A stretch of 64,000 bases of DNA, taken from assembly GCA_963921795.1 (NCBI GenBank), contig OY997647.1, forward strand, positions 55,489,003 through 55,553,002. The letters run 5' to 3'. Below the pieces are notes generated by a model, which saw only the letters and a program-made list of their open reading frames with translations, was not told the origin of the DNA and made no database searches. Both the position numbers and the translations under genes were made by a program. Numbering within the stretch: the first letter of the stretch is position 1; the number at the start of each line of letters is the position of its first letter. The DNA comes from Nannobrachium achirus. Its lineage: Eukaryota; Chordata; Actinopteri; Myctophiformes; Myctophidae. Positions 45,832-58,453 of this stretch are shown here, one piece after another.

Positions 45832-45882
<51 letters not shown>
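45832..45882. repeat. (TA)n microsatellite
   Basis: About 25 TA units. Confidence 0.95.
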
Positions 45883-45884
<2 letters not shown>

Positions 45885-46117
45885 GGTATATATATGGCAT
45901 TAACGACTGATTTTTGCAAGTCGACTCAGTAAAAAGTTGAGTTGAAGTCGACTTAATTGTTTGATGATATTGATTTGATAGGCCTATTGTTTCATCACAT
46001 TGACGGGAGGGGGGGTGAACAGGGGACAAAACCTGAAAATGACTTACGTTTGGACTTCATAGAATAGCCTAAAGCGATCCTTTCTGCCTTAATACGGCTT
46101 TTCTTTTGATGTTAATA

Positions 46118-46507
46118 CCAGTAAGACTCCCTAATCGGGAGATAAGCGTCCGTCAGGTCGCATTACACAAACTTTAGAAGGTAGGCAATCAAGAGGGAAT
46201 ATGGGAAATGGGACAGATCCATGTTGATGAAATTACTTTAGAGATACTCTGTACCGCTTTGCATGATTTTAGGGCAAAATCTGTAGGAGCATTGTTCAAA
46301 AATGTGTTTTGCAAAAATCGGCCTGATGGTGGCGCTAGATGGGGGGGGGGCAGATGCATGTTGATGACATGACTGTAGAGATACTGTGTACCGTGATTTT
46401 CGGGCAAAATCTGTAGGAGCAGTGTCCAAAAATGTTTTGCATATGAGTAGGGGGACAGCCGGTGGAGGTTTTGATAGTAACTGCGACCTGACGGTCGCAA
46501 TTATAGA
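46118..46507 (-). mobile_element. Helitron/Helentron-like element, copy 2
   Basis: Minus-strand 3' end with hairpin CTCCCGATTAGGGAG and TCTTACTGG followed by T; 5' side begins TCTATAATTGCGACC. Two internal units (TGATTTTAGGGCAAAATC, about 46264; TGATTTTCGGGCAAAATC, about 46394). Shorter than copy 1 by loss of units. Confidence 0.5.
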
Positions 46508-46519
46508 TTCCATTGCAAC

Positions 46520-47025
46520 ATCAGCATCATTGTATAATAATAATCCTAATTCTGAATTCCTACATAATGTTGGATCCAACACGATAACTGACTGCACTGT
46601 CTGTTCAAGTGTTCATCCATTGAAGAAGAAAAAAAACATTTGGAAAAGGAGAGAATCATTCTGTCTTTGACAATAAGCAATCCTACTGTTTGAAAAAAAA
46701 AAAAAAAAAAAAAACACACATTCGACTTTCCTTGGCGGGAGTCGACTTGACTGAGTCGATTTGTCGACTTTTTGGTTAATGCCCATGTATAATATTGATA
46801 TAGTGCATGGACAGATATGGTATCTAGACCCCAATGACCTGCTCATATTATGACCCACTGGCCTTTCTCAAGCCATCGTGTCAGAATCTCAGGTGTCTTA
46901 TTGTTGTCATGACGACCGTGTGAAACACAAACTCAGGTCATCTAGAGACATTGTTGACGTGTCTTGTCTGTGTCCTAAAGGGTTTAGCTGACAGATATTC
47001 TCCCTTGTCTGTCAGGCAAGAGCAT
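46520..47025. other. unassigned DNA
   Basis: Poly(A) at 46692-46714 and AT-rich sequence; nothing recognised. Confidence 0.4.
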
Positions 47026-47034
47026 AGAGATGAA

Positions 47035-47185
47035 CAATGTACACCGTAAAATAAAGAGTGTTAATTTAACTCTGAGAGTGCACAAGATGGACCCTGACAT
47101 CCACTTGGTTCCATTTGTAAACTCTCAGAGTTGCACATGGAAAACAAATTTAAAAATCTGGATTTTACTGTGTACTGTGCATGCA
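47035..47185. mobile_element. MITE-like element with GTAAAAT ends
   Basis: ACCGTAAAATAAAGAGTG at the left and GGATTTTACTGTGTACTG at the right, with inner inverted AACTCTGAGAGTG / ACTCTCAGAGTT. Resembles common fish ACAGTAAAATCC-ended MITEs; compare 62444-62534. Confidence 0.5.
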
Positions 47186-47426
47186 CTCACTCACTGTGCA
47201 ACCCAGTACCATGAATAAGCCATGCCGAAAGCCAAAATCACTTTTGTCAAGCAGAGGCCGTTTATTCTCTGCACAATCTCTGCCAGTTCCTTCACCCATG
47301 TCGTTACTGCACAGAAATGCCTCATTTCTCAGATGAAGTGACAAAACCGGCACTTCAAGCTAACGGGGGAAAAAACCCAACAGGTGCCAGTATTACATTT
47401 AACTATACCGCATTGCGGGTGTAGTT

Positions 47427-48010
47427 TTAAATCCATTCAGAACGTGTACACATTATTGTGTATTGTTATTTTATGCTTTAACTATTGAAAAATAGCAGAT
47501 ATACAAGCTCACAGCGCGGCACTCGAGCTCTGCTATTTTTGAAAAATCGTGAAAATTAGAATTTTGAGCCGATTCTATAAGTGTCTTTTGAATCCTTCTA
47601 AGATTTTTTTAAAAACCCTACGTTTCTATGTCAGCAATCTGGCCAGCCATCGTCAAAGAAAAGGTCTTTTCCACTTAACTGGAGCTCAGTTAGTCTGTTC
47701 TTGAGACTACTATGTCAGTGGTTCTCAAACCTTTTCATGTGAAGGACCGCCAAAATGATATGTATTTGGCCACGGACCCCCATCTCAAAATATTTAGTTC
47801 CAGGGACCACCCAGAAGCAAAATTTGAGTTACAAATGTTCACTTTAAAAAAATACATATATTCAAAGATTTGCACACATTTTCACGACTTTTTCAAAAAT
47901 AGCAGATCTACAAGCTCGCAGCGCGGCACTCGGTGCCGCGCTGTGAGATTGTATATCTGCTATTTTTCACTGGTTAAAGCATTCAATAATTCTAGGCCTA
48001 AATGGGTTAA
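47427..48010. mobile_element. TTAA-site composite element E, copy 3
   Basis: TTAA at 47427-47430 and 48007-48010. Hairpins at 47484-47544 (tip deleted) and 47893-47970. Same core order as copy 2. Confidence 0.7.
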
Positions 48011-48084
48011 TCCATGTCTGACTAATATAATATATGTAGTGAAGACATTGAAGGAATTTAATAAAAGGTTATTAAGTGTATTTT

Positions 48085-48345
48085 TTAGGCAAGCTCTTGC
48101 TGCCATTCGCAGTCAAGCACATGCCAGATGGCGCCTTTCACAGGCGGAGGCATTGCGCTTATTTTGTAAGGTTACTGTGACCTTGACCGTTAACCACCAA
48201 ATTCCGTTCAGTTCGTGCCTGATACTAAGTGAACATTTGTGCCAAATTTGAAGAAGTTCCCTCTGGGCGTTCCTGAGATATCGTGTTCACAATGTTGGGA
48301 TGGAAGGACAGATGGACGCACAGTATACCGTACATATACATACTG
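48085..48345. repeat. interspersed repeat (AAGGTTACTGTGACCTTGAC type)
   Basis: Motifs GTGACCTTGACCGTTAACC, TTGTGCCAAATTTGAAGAAG and CCTGAGATATCGTGTTCAC followed by GGACAGATGGACGCAC are a familiar fish genomic repeat; class not assigned, ends not resolved. Confidence 0.5.
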
Positions 48346-48351
48346 TATGTA

Positions 48352-48871
48352 CAGGGGTGTCGCACCAAATTCTGGGCCCTGGGTGGGTACAAGGATTCAC
48401 TGCGGGCCCCCCATGAATGTTCTTCATAGGGGGGAGGGGGTTTAACCCATTTAGACTGGGAACGCATTATTACACATTATTTATTTAAAAATGTATTTAA
48501 AATCCTTCTAAGGTTTTTTGAAAAACCTATGTTTCTATGTCAGTAGTGTTCATGTGAAGGACCGCCAAAATGATATGTATTTGGCCATGATTCCCCATCT
48601 CAAAATATTTAGTTCCAGGGACGGCTTATCTACTGAATGTGATGGACATGCGGTTATATAGATATGTGCAAAAAGCAAAATTTGAGTTACAAATGTTCGC
48701 TTAAAGAATACATATATTCAAAGATTTGCACACATTTTCACAACTTTTCAAAAATAGTAGATCTACAAGCTCGCAGCGCGGCCCTCAGTGCCGCACTGTG
48801 AGCTTGTAGATCTGCTATTTTTCAATAGCTAAGGTATAAAATAATTAAGGCCCCTCCACATTGGGCCACAT
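48352..48871. mobile_element. hAT MITE family A, copy 5, truncated and rearranged
   Basis: Left end CAGGGGTGTCGCACC; right end lost after GGCCCCTCCACATTGGGCC. The first hairpin is replaced by an E-type end (TTTAACCCATTTAGACTGGG, 48439). The second hairpin 48749-48830 remains. A foreign 46-bp filler lies at 48622-48667. Confidence 0.7.
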
Positions 48872-49257
48872 TTCCATACGGAAAGACAAGATATTACACA
48901 TCCAGCCACGGCTTTTGCCGGCAGCTGCATAAAAACATAAGATCCAGAATCCAACTTCAAGTGGAGCAGTGATGAAGCTGTCCAGATGTGAAGTTGCAAT
49001 GAATGATGTCAGAGCAGGAAGCACACAGAATATGTATATTTTTGCTTTGAGCCTGTCAAATATCTGGGCTTCAGCGCAAAGCCAAACATTGCATTGAAGT
49101 AAATAACTGATCATCATGTTTGTTTGTTCATTGTCTCAGTGAACAAAAGGCTTGCATGACCCTAGTCCCAAAGTCTGTGTGCAAGCGATGTTGTTTTTAT
49201 TTTATTTTAAGATGTACTGTAAATATCACATTTTGATCACGAGAGGACCTATTATTT

Positions 49258-49460
49258 TAAGACCAAAGTTAATGTATCACTGTCGGGCAGAAACCTCGTA
49301 TCTCCAAGTTTCACATTTCTATTTTTTCTTTTTTTGCAAAGTAAAGCACTGCGTCATCATACAAGGCCGTCACACAAAAGTAGTGAAAACAGCCGATCTA
49401 CAAGCACACACCGCCTCGCACCAATCATTTTAAAAATGATAAATACAAAACAAACGTTTG
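49258..49460 (-). mobile_element. MITE family T, partial reverse copy
   Basis: Left end TATCACTGTCGGGCAG, then the left hairpin arm GTGAAAACAGCCGATC (49383) that stops after CCTCGCACC; the right arm is missing and ATCATTTTAAAAATGATAAA follows directly. Confidence 0.65.
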
Positions 49461-50185
49461 GCCAATGTTTAATTTGTCATTTTATAGGTATTAAAAAGTC
49501 CTTAAATTGTCACTTTAGAAATGTGCAGATACCCTCCATACACTTAAACTTTATGTTGGTTTGTTTACTATTGAGTGAGAAAACAATGTTGCTCATTAAG
49601 TTGATCATCTAGGGACCCCCCAAAATAATTTGGGTCCTGACCCACAGGTTGAGAACCACTGTTTGACAAAGGTCCCTGTGTCTCTATACTAGATCCTCTA
49701 CTATCTCCTTCAACACCATACAGGTATCTCCATCTAAAATAGCTCTGTTATTTTCACCGAATGTTTTCCCCAGAACAGGGATGCTGGAGTTCATTAACAA
49801 AATGAACTGTAATTGCTTGGACAACAACTCCAACATTGGATAATATAGTGAAGAGGGACCCCCCTCCCTCTACTCAATGCAGCCCTGAAACACAGGCTCT
49901 CTTTGTGTGGTTAGACATTCTGCATGCATGGTGCTACTGGAACATCCCACTGTTGCATCCTGGTTGAATGATAACCAGGTGTGTCTGCTTTGGCGAGCTT
50001 CAAGTCTCCTCTCGGAGAAGAAGTACATGTACTTGAGTACATTTACTTGAGTTAACACAATATGCTACCCCCTTTACCGTACATACTTTCCCAATTTTTC
50101 TTTTCTTAAATTGTTTTTATTATGTTTTGACACTTTCTTTGTAAACGTTTGTTTTCATGCCAATAAATCTCCATTGAATTGAATT
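49460..50185. other. mixed repeat debris with a LINE 3' end
   Basis: 49500-49590 is an inverted relative of about 31690-31790. From about 50075 to 50187 there is a T-rich LINE-like 3' end with CCAATAAATCTCCATTG and a TTGAA pentanucleotide tail, flanked by hAT-type TACTTGAGT strings into which it was inserted. Confidence 0.4.
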
Positions 50186-50289
50186 GAGTACTTCAGTATG
50201 TATACTTTGAGTAACATTCGACATGGGGTAGTTTAGTTTGACTCAACTGGGTTTGAGTACTTTGTCCACCACTGGTGGTTATCAGCCAC

Positions 50290-50740
50290 GTGCACACATA
50301 GACAGAGGACTTGAGCCCCTGCCCTTTTATCCATCTGTAAAAAGTGCCCTCTCCAGACCATGAATGCAGTTTTTACTATGGTGAAAGAAATGCAAATGCC
50401 CCCCTTTCCATGCCATACTAGAAGGCAGCATTCAGGAGAATTGCCTGTTTCCAAACTCTCCTGAACTTGAATGCAGCATCTTACGTTGAAAGAATTGTCC
50501 TCTCTGTGTAGAAATCAAGCATTGAAAATAGCCGACCTCCAAGCTCACAACGCGTCGCAGCTATTTTCGATATTTCCACCAAAAGGCCCTTTTTCAGCCC
50601 CTGCCTCTCTGAATGAGAAGGAAGAGGCCGCACGACTCTTCAGCCACGATGCAAATAATTTATTTAACCAACGTTTCGACTGTTGCCAGTCTTCATCAGG
50701 GTTCTGCCTCTCTAACATTCTCTGCACGTCCTTGGTGATT
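50290..50740. mobile_element. hAT-like element with CAGGGACGTGCAGAG family end, inverted copy
   Basis: Reverse complement of the 36660-37090 body; right end ...CATTCTCTGCACGTCCTTG. Contains a degraded hairpin (50522-50573) and the 93-bp retro-insert at 50611-50703. Confidence 0.55.
50611..50703 (-). mobile_element. 93-bp retro-insert with a hammerhead-like core
   Basis: Inserted in the hAT copy with a 10-bp duplication CTGCCTCTCT (50601-50610, 50704-50713). The minus strand reads CTGATGAAGACTGGCAACAG then TCGAAACGTTGG, i.e. CUGAUGA and GAAAC boxes around a GACTG/CAGTC stem with a GCAA loop. Confidence 0.6.
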
Positions 50741-50759
50741 TCTGACTTCAGAACACACA

Positions 50760-51635
50760 CGTAGACCACTACTGTCCACCTCCTTGGCCTTTTCAGAGCT
50801 CCTAGACCGCAGGAGCTTTGAATGCATTCTCCTCTCTTCTCCCTCTCCTATGACTGGTTTTTTGGAAGATGAATTCAGTGTTGTTTCTTTTTGTTGTGGC
50901 TGAAAGACTGACTTTTAAGTACTTGACATTGAGAGCTCCTAACTCATATATCAAGAAGAAGAATAAAGAGGCAGATTACCACTGAAGGTAGGCTGGCGTT
51001 TGGAGACTGTTTTGGCAGCTAGTCTGGCACTGCATGCCAGGCCAGCATGGCAGAATATTAGCTTGTGATTAATTGCCCCTTATTATGACTAGAGATTGTT
51101 ACCACATGGCAAGCAGACAAAATGCAGTCCCAACAACCACATATGACATTTCTATATAACCGCATGTCCATCACATTCAGTAGATAAGCCGCTTAGGCAG
51201 TGTTGAAATTAACCAAGAACATTTGACTAAGTACTGTACTTGAGTACACTTTTGAGGTATACTGTTACTCCGCGTGAGTATTCTATTTCCATATTTCAGT
51301 ATACTCCACTACACCTCAGAGGCAAATATTATACATTTTACTCTATTAGTACAATTATATGAACATATGGATACAGAATTATATGAATTCTGTATCCATA
51401 TTATTGTTGAGGCAAACCGAGTTGGAGACACTTGGCATCATAAGATAGAAGTTTATAATACATGAGCTCATGGGAGAAGCACATTAAATATTCAGGTTGG
51501 TGGTAAAGTAGTTTTCTAAAGAAAGCAGAGAGAAAGAGAGCTGCTTATGTCATGGGACCAAGTTTTACCCACAACAATAAATACCAGGCCTGTGCTATGG
51601 CATCTTACAGTAACTCTACAGTATGATATTCACAT
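50760..51635. other. mostly unique DNA, source of a copied filler
   Basis: No gene recognised. 51146-51191 is the sequence duplicated inverted at 48622-48667. Part of an AAAGTAC-type hAT MITE lies at about 51205-51320. Confidence 0.4.
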
Positions 51636-51641
51636 CCTATA

Positions 51642-51897
51642 CAGAAGGGGTCTTCAACGTTTTCAGGCCAAGGACCCCTTAATTGAGAGAGGAGATGAAG
51701 CAGGGACCCCCACAACCTTATCATAGATCCCATATGGTGACATCGTTTGACAGTCTATTTTGTCTCTTTGCTGAAAATAGCCGATCTACAACCTCACAAC
51801 GCCTCGCGCTGCGTTGTGAGCTTGTAGATCTGCTATTTTTGGCTAAAGTTCTCCCAATATGAACACTAGGGTTCAAGTGGTTAATATAAGACCCCTG
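51642..51897. mobile_element. hAT-like element G, short inverted copy, with hairpin
   Basis: Ends CAGAAGGGGTCTTCAACG and AAGACCCCTG; body GGGACCCCCACAACCTTATC matches 28680-28705 in reverse. Hairpin 51770-51843 and the F-type right end GGTTCAAGTGGTTAA (51870-51884) are inside. Confidence 0.6.
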
Positions 51898-51899
51898 CT

Positions 51900-52644
51900 A
51901 TAGAGTATATACAGTATATACCGGTATATATTAAAATTAGCAGTATTGCTGGGTACTTCTTCCACCACTAATATGTGGCCTCAGCTTTGTTCTTTGCCTC
52001 TCACTAAGCTATATGGGAACATTCTGCAGGTAGAAATGTGTGTTATTATGTATGAGAGTGTCAGCACTCTCTATTAATGGTAGAGATATCACGAATATGG
52101 CAGGATGTGGAATCGGTTCAAATAAAGTATTATAAACCAGCGCCTTGCAGGCTTTTCTTTAAGCATGTAATTATGAGATTGTGGGGATAGTTCATGGCCC
52201 TGGAATCAGAAGATGAGGTTAAACAGGGAGGCGAGGCGAGGCGATTGTGCCAATTGTGCAGATACTGAAAGTTGGCAGACTCCGAGGTGTTGACTGGGTA
52301 AGTAACAAATTGCAAGCTTCTGGAGCGACAGACACAGCCTGCAGCCAACACAGTCTGTTACACACAGCAGGAGTTGAATCACCGTGGAGGGATTGAGAGA
52401 ATATATTGGATGTCTTACTTCTATTCACAAATATGCTTTATTGCTGCCAGGGGGGAGAAAAATCATACGCATGACTTGTTCGTCACGTGTATTGATTTGA
52501 ATGTACTGCAATTATCATCCGTCAGGTTCAGCTTCCTGCAGCTACAGTACACAGTAAATAAAACACAACTTTCTCTGGAGATAGGGAGGAAGCTTGGGAC
52601 TAGGGAGGAAGATTCCCATCTACTACTGGCTGCATGTCAAAGTG
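51900..52644. other. single-copy DNA interrupted by an L1 insertion
   Basis: No gene recognised. The sequence continues after the L1 at 60138, so 51900-52660 and 60154 onwards were contiguous before the insertion. Confidence 0.5.
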
Positions 52645-52886
52645 TCCTTGAGCAAGCTCCTTTTTTTTTTTTGTTATCAATTATTTTTATTTTCCATAAC
52701 ATAAAATTAGAGACATACATATGAATAGAACAAGAAAAAGTAAAACATTGATCAAAAGAAAAATGCAATTAACAGACAAACACAAACAATAGCAAAACAA
52801 GAAAAGGAAAAGAAAACCCACCCACCCCCTTTCCCCGGACCAACACGGAATGTACAATAGTGCATGCCTGTGCTAGGCTGTTACCA

Positions 52887-55800
52887 CTATATAGTGATTT
52901 CTTGAATCATAGCCTTAAGCTTATCTGCAATGTCCGACCACATATTAATGTTTTCTTCTTTTGCTCCGTGTAACCTTGCTATCGACTGCTCTAAATATAC
53001 TATATCTAGAAAGGTTAAGGCCCACTGGCGAAACGTTAACGTATGAGGAGGTTTCCACCGCGTAGCTACCATCTTCTTCGCCGCCGTTAATCCAGCAAAG
53101 AAGATGCGCTTGCGTATATTGTTTAGTTGCAACTGTGAGACGTCATTTAATAAAAATAAAGAAGGAGAAGATATGATATTAATACTAAAAATAGTTGAAA
53201 GTTTTGAGGCAACCATATTCCAGAATGACGACACATTTGGGCATTCCCAAACCATGTGAAGGAAGGTACCAATACTATTTGAGGCGCAGAGAGTGCAGTT
53301 GGGATTATTCAAAATCCTCATAGCACATAGTCTGCGGGGAGTTAAATAAGTCCGATGAACAAAATTTAAATGAATTTGTTGATGGTCTGGATTTCTAGAA
53401 GATAGCCTAATGTTAGACCACACTGTGTCCCAACAAAAGTCAGGGTCCAAATTTGGTACATCATTCCTCCAAACAGTATCAACAGATAGGGGCCCATAAC
53501 TACAGTCTAATAAAAAACCATAGAGGGTGGAAACCAAACCTCTTGTTCTGTTACCATCACAGATAAACTCATGGAAGGGGTGCAATCTAAGGGGAGCTTG
53601 CCATGGGACCCCATAGGTCCTCATGGACAATCTCAGTTGGAAGTAGAAAAAAAGGGTATTTCCAGGCAGATTGAAGATGTCACACAAATCTCGAAAAGGT
53701 CGTAAACCATTTCTATCAAATAAGTCCCCTAATGTACGAATCCCCTTAGCCCTCCACCTTGGAAAGCGAATGGGGCGATCCTCGATTAAAAGTCTTTGAT
53801 TATTGAACACTGGGGAAAATAAGTTCCATTTACAATCAATCTTACACATCTTTTCAGCTGCTCTCCATACTGCCACTAAATGAGAAATGATAGGTCCAAA
53901 GCGAACTTTGCATTGATGTGTAGTTATGTTTGAATAGATAAGATCTCTCAATTCAACAGGCTGCACTAAACTCTCCTCAAGCTCTCTCCAAGAAACCTTA
54001 TTTGCTGGGTTAAACCAATTTAAAAGGGGGCGGAGCGTGAAGGCCCAATAATAAAATTTAAAGTTGGGCAATGAAAGGCCGCCATCATCTCTAGCACGCT
54101 GTAATAGAGAAAGTTTAAGACGAGGGCGTTTCCCTTTCCACACAAACTTAGATATCGAAGAGTGAAGCTTATTCCAGTATTGCGGCGGTGGTGGCAAAGG
54201 GAGCATAGAGCTTACAAAGTTAACCCTAGGAAGAACATTCATCTTTATGATTGAAACTCGAGCTTGGAGAGAGTTGGGCAAAGATGACCATCTATCTAAA
54301 TCAAGACAAATCTTATTTAGAGTGTCACCATAGTTGTTCTTAACAATAGCCTGAAGAGAGGGGAAAATATCTATGCCAAGATATTTGAATTGGCTTACTA
54401 CTGGGATTATGGGCGGCAGGATAGCAGATCTCATCTGATCATTTAGAGGTAGAAGGGCTGACTTCGTCCAATTAATTTTGTAGCCGGAAATGGAACTGAA
54501 CTGATCAAAGATTTGAAGGACATGAGTAATTGACTGTGGTGCATTCTCAATGAACAGTAGAATATCGTCAGCATATAGGGAAATGCGATGCTGTGTGTTG
54601 TTAATCGAAACAGGAGTAATATCTGCAGACTGACGCACTGTCTGAGCCAAGGGTTCGAGTGAAAGTGCGAAAAGGAGAGGACTAAGGGGACAACCCTGCC
54701 TCGAAGATCTGCCAATCGTGAATAGCGGCGAACAGATCTTACCGGTTAGGACCATCGCTGACGGATTAGAATAAAGTACTTTAACAAAATGTATGAATGA
54801 AGCACCAAATCCCATTTTATCTAGTACAGCCCACAGGTAAGACCATTCCAGACGATCAAATGCCTTCAACGCATCGAGCGACAACACTGCGGCGGGGGTC
54901 CTCAGCTCCTTAGCCCTATCGATGATATGCAATAGTCGTCTAGCATTATCAGAGGCTAGTCTAGTTCCTATGAAACCTGTCTGATCACAGTGTACTAAGG
55001 TGGTCATAAAACCCTGCAAGCGACGCGCAAGCACCTTAGCAAAAACTTTTAGATCAGAATTCAAAAGTGAAAGCGGTCTATAGCTTGCGCAATCTGTGGG
55101 ATCCTTGTTCTTCTTCAACAATAATGATATAATAGCTACATTCACATCCCTGGAGAAAGAGCCACTTTCAATTGCATATCGAAACATGTCTAGCATCAGC
55201 TGACCTAGATCTTCCCAAAAGATGGCATAAAGTTCAGGGGGTATCCCATCCAAACCAGGCGACTTGCCCCTACGCATTGCGAGCACAGCTTCCTGTAATT
55301 CCGCCAGATGGAGCGGTCTATCTAAGGCTTCCGCATCCGCCTCGCTAAGGGTTGGTAACTGTATGTTGGATAAAAAATTATTGCATACTGCATCATCGTG
55401 AATGACCTCGGAGGTGTAGAGCTCATCATAAAAAGCACGAAACGTGGCATTGACCTCTTTGGGTTCTGTAACCATGGCTCCCGTTGTTGATTTGACACTA
55501 ACAATATCAGCAAAATGCTCATTGGATCTAAGACGTAAAGCCAGTAAGTGACTGGGTCTTGCACTATTAAAATAGTAGTTTTGCCTTGTGCGTTTCATTT
55601 GAAATTCTGAGCGGCGCTTGAGAATGGAGTTAATTTCTTTCTTAACTAGCTCCCTCTGAGTTGCTGTACTAACATCAAAGTTATTTTGGAGAGAATTATC
55701 CAAAGTAGAAAACCGAGATTCCAATTCCACCAGTTTGGCTGACCTTAATTTTCTCTGAGTGGACGCATAGAGGGTTGTATTACTCCTGATAAAGCCTTTA

Positions 55801-56669
55801 ATTGCATCCCAAAGAATTCTGGGATCCTCAACTGAGCCTGTATTGATATTTATAAATTCACGCAAACCAGTTTGAAACTGAGCTACAAATGCCGCATCGC
55901 GCAGCAGTGTGGTGTTAAACCGCCATCTAGGAGCTCTATCTATAACCTGTTTCAGTGAAGCAACACACAGCACCGCCTTGTGATCCGAGAGTGACATTGG
56001 GAGCAACTCTACCTTGGCAATTTTATGAAACAAGCTAACAGGGGCAAAAACGTAATCGATCCTAGAGAATGAAGCATGCCTACCCGACAGAAAAGAAAAA
56101 TCTCTAACCGTTGGGTTCATTAAACGCCAGATGTCGAGTAAGCCAGTTGAGTTTGCCCAAGCACGTAGTTCTGCAGACGCTAGTGCTTGTTCTCTGCTTT
56201 CTACCCCAGTGGATCTATCTAGGTTATGTTGCCATGTTGCATTGAAGTCAGCACCAACAATGATTTTGAAATCCGTCAGTTCCAATAAGGTTTTAGTTAG
56301 TAATTTGTAAAACTCTTTGTCTAAAACATTTGGAGCATACACAGAGACTAGTGCTAGCATTTTACCCTCCAAGCGGATTTTAGCAACAGCTATCCTCCCG
56401 TCACTGTCAGACCAATCACCCAAAGAATCCAACCTAAGGTTACGTCTAGCCAATATGGCTACTCCCTTGGTTTTGGAAGAAGCAGCTGAAAAGGCTAAAA
56501 CACGATAATGTTTATTAGCCAATCGGTTGGAATGCTCTTTTAAAAGATGAGACTCCTGTATAAATGCAAAGTCAATTGATTTAGATCGCAAAACCCCCAA
56601 AATGCTGGTTCGCTTATGCGGTATATTCGCTCCCCTTACATTGAAACTTAGAAATTTATATTCTGTCAT
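52887..56669 (-). CDS. L1 ORF2p, endonuclease and reverse transcriptase
   Basis: 1260 residues, ATG at 56667-56669, no stop. Complete N-terminal endonuclease: FNVRGAN (9-15), FIQESHL (36-42), GADFNATW (139-146), SRIDYV (202-207), LSDHKAV (227-233). Reverse transcriptase: PGLDGIPPE (471), [13 protein letters not shown] (529), [14 protein letters not shown] (596), [11 protein letters not shown] (657) and catalytic [11 protein letters not shown] (696). A C-terminal CX2CX9HX4C cluster ([19 protein letters not shown]) matches the L1 Cys-rich domain. All catalytic residues are present, so the protein could be active. DAL in place of the usual DAE before KAFD is a minor variation. Confidence 0.93.
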   Translation of the reverse strand: MTEYKFLSFNVRGANIPHKRTSILGVLRSKSIDFAFIQESHLLKEHSNRLANKHYRVLAFSAASSKTKGVAILARRNLRLDSLGDWSDSDGRIAVAKIRLEGKMLALVSVYAPNVLDKEFYKLLTKTLLELTDFKIIVGADFNATWQHNLDRSTGVESREQALASAELRAWANSTGLLDIWRLMNPTVRDFSFLSGRHASFSRIDYVFAPVSLFHKIAKVELLPMSLSDHKAVLCVASLKQVIDRAPRWRFNTTLLRDAAFVAQFQTGLREFININTGSVEDPRILWDAIKGFIRSNTTLYASTQRKLRSAKLVELESRFSTLDNSLQNNFDVSTATQRELVKKEINSILKRRSEFQMKRTRQNYYFNSARPSHLLALRLRSNEHFADIVSVKSTTGAMVTEPKEVNATFRAFYDELYTSEVIHDDAVCNNFLSNIQLPTLSEADAEALDRPLHLAELQEAVLAMRRGKSPGLDGIPPELYAIFWEDLGQLMLDMFRYAIESGSFSRDVNVAIISLLLKKNKDPTDCASYRPLSLLNSDLKVFAKVLARRLQGFMTTLVHCDQTGFIGTRLASDNARRLLHIIDRAKELRTPAAVLSLDALKAFDRLEWSYLWAVLDKMGFGASFIHFVKVLYSNPSAMVLTGKICSPLFTIGRSSRQGCPLSPLLFALSLEPLAQTVRQSADITPVSINNTQHRISLYADDILLFIENAPQSITHVLQIFDQFSSISGYKINWTKSALLPLNDQMRSAILPPIIPVVSQFKYLGIDIFPSLQAIVKNNYGDTLNKICLDLDRWSSLPNSLQARVSIIKMNVLPRVNFVSSMLPLPPPPQYWNKLHSSISKFVWKGKRPRLKLSLLQRARDDGGLSLPNFKFYYWAFTLRPLLNWFNPANKVSWRELEESLVQPVELRDLIYSNITTHQCKVRFGPIISHLVAVWRAAEKMCKIDCKWNLFSPVFNNQRLLIEDRPIRFPRWRAKGIRTLGDLFDRNGLRPFRDLCDIFNLPGNTLFFYFQLRLSMRTYGVPWQAPLRLHPFHEFICDGNRTRGLVSTLYGFLLDCSYGPLSVDTVWRNDVPNLDPDFCWDTVWSNIRLSSRNPDHQQIHLNFVHRTYLTPRRLCAMRILNNPNCTLCASNSIGTFLHMVWECPNVSSFWNMVASKLSTIFSINIISSPSLFLLNDVSQLQLNNIRKRIFFAGLTAAKKMVATRWKPPHTLTFRQWALTFLDIVYLEQSIARLHGAKEENINMWSDIADKLKAMIQEITI

Positions 56670-58023
56670 AATTGTGGTTCAAACCATACGCACAGCAAGC
56701 ACAGTAGAACATTTTAGAATTTCCTAGTTGGTCCCTCACAACAAACCTTCCCAACAGAAAAACAAAACAACCCCAAAAGGAACAGAAAGGAAAAAGCAAC
56801 ATCAAACGAACATAAAAAAACACATAACATTGAAGCTTGAGGGGGAAAACCCCATTAGCATCAGAGTGCACAAAAACAGTTCCCCACCCCATCAACCTAT
56901 TAGTCAACCTTCATTTCACTCTGTCAGAGAGTGCAAACAAGTAACTGCCCAAAAGTAACCATACATTGCCCTCTGGTGGTTATGTAAATATATAACAGAT
57001 CACCAAAGTAAAAACAACAACAACAAAAAAGTGCCTTCTTGTGGCTGAATAGCTCTCAAACATTCCATCAGCTCAAATTATGATCAATCTCCCCACTTCA
57101 TATCACTTAAATAAATGAGAATGGTATGTTAACATTTCTAGTAAAGAAGGGGGAGAGAAAAAAGAAAAGAATAAAGGGAAAAAAAAAATTGAGGGGACTA
57201 TAACAACTGTAATAATAATAATCAGTCCAGCATTAGGCCCACTTAGAATGTGATAAAGCCCTATAAGCCACGCTAATGCAAATAACCAAACACTTGTGAC
57301 AGATAAGTGGAAATAAGGCTGTCACCACGACAAGGCACTAATATAATATTAATAATAAAAATAAATAAAAAAGGAAATCAGTGTATATGATATAAAAATA
57401 TATGCACTTACATATGTAGTTAGAAATAGAAATTAAAAGCACATCCGGGGGGCCATATGCAGCAAAGCACACACAGTGTTAATGCATACTGCGCCACATA
57501 CAGCCCCCCCATGCATCCATGCATACAAACCACAATTACTAATTAGAAGGGGGAAAAAAAGGAAAGAAAAGAAAAGTCTGTATACATAAGTATTTACATA
57601 AAACACAGTTATGTATGATCAGGAAACCATATACAACACAGCACACATAATGCATACTGCGCCATATACAGCTCCCTGTACATGCCCAAAAGGCCAGTGC
57701 AAACTTAGATAAATGTCAATCATATTAGTTAAGTCTGTTTCCGTCTTAAACAGTAAACTACCATACTTCAAACAGTGAACCTACCCAATCACGACTACAA
57801 AATAAATATCCCAATACAGAGCTCCCCTCTCCCCCCATCAAGAAATTAACATTTTAACAAGTAAATTAACATTTTAACAAGTAAAGTAGGTAAATAACTA
57901 CCCCCCCCCCCCCCCCCAGACAGCGGATCCACAAGCACGTAGAGCCAACGCGCCACGAGATCGTACATCCGCCAGCTATTGAGATTAGAAAAAAAAGGAA
58001 AAAAAAGAACTAGTCAATGAGCC

Positions 58024-58067
<44 letters not shown>

Positions 58068-58302
58068 AGCAGAGATAGGTAGAGAGACATAGAGAAAGGG
58101 CGGGAGAGCGAGTGGTCTCTGGAACCGCGGAGCCTTCACAATTTAGACCATATTATTTATATCTGTTTCACCTTAAACAGTAGGCTACATTACTCAATAC
58201 AAAGGCCAAAGCCCAGTCTCGCCCTCCTACCCGAAAAAGTAGCGTTTTAGGCGGCATAAACGAACCATAAACTAACAACCAACATAGCCGCCATTACCTA
58301 AC

Positions 58303-58388
<86 letters not shown>

Positions 58389-58400
58389 CGAGAGAGAGAG

Positions 58401-58453
<53 letters not shown>

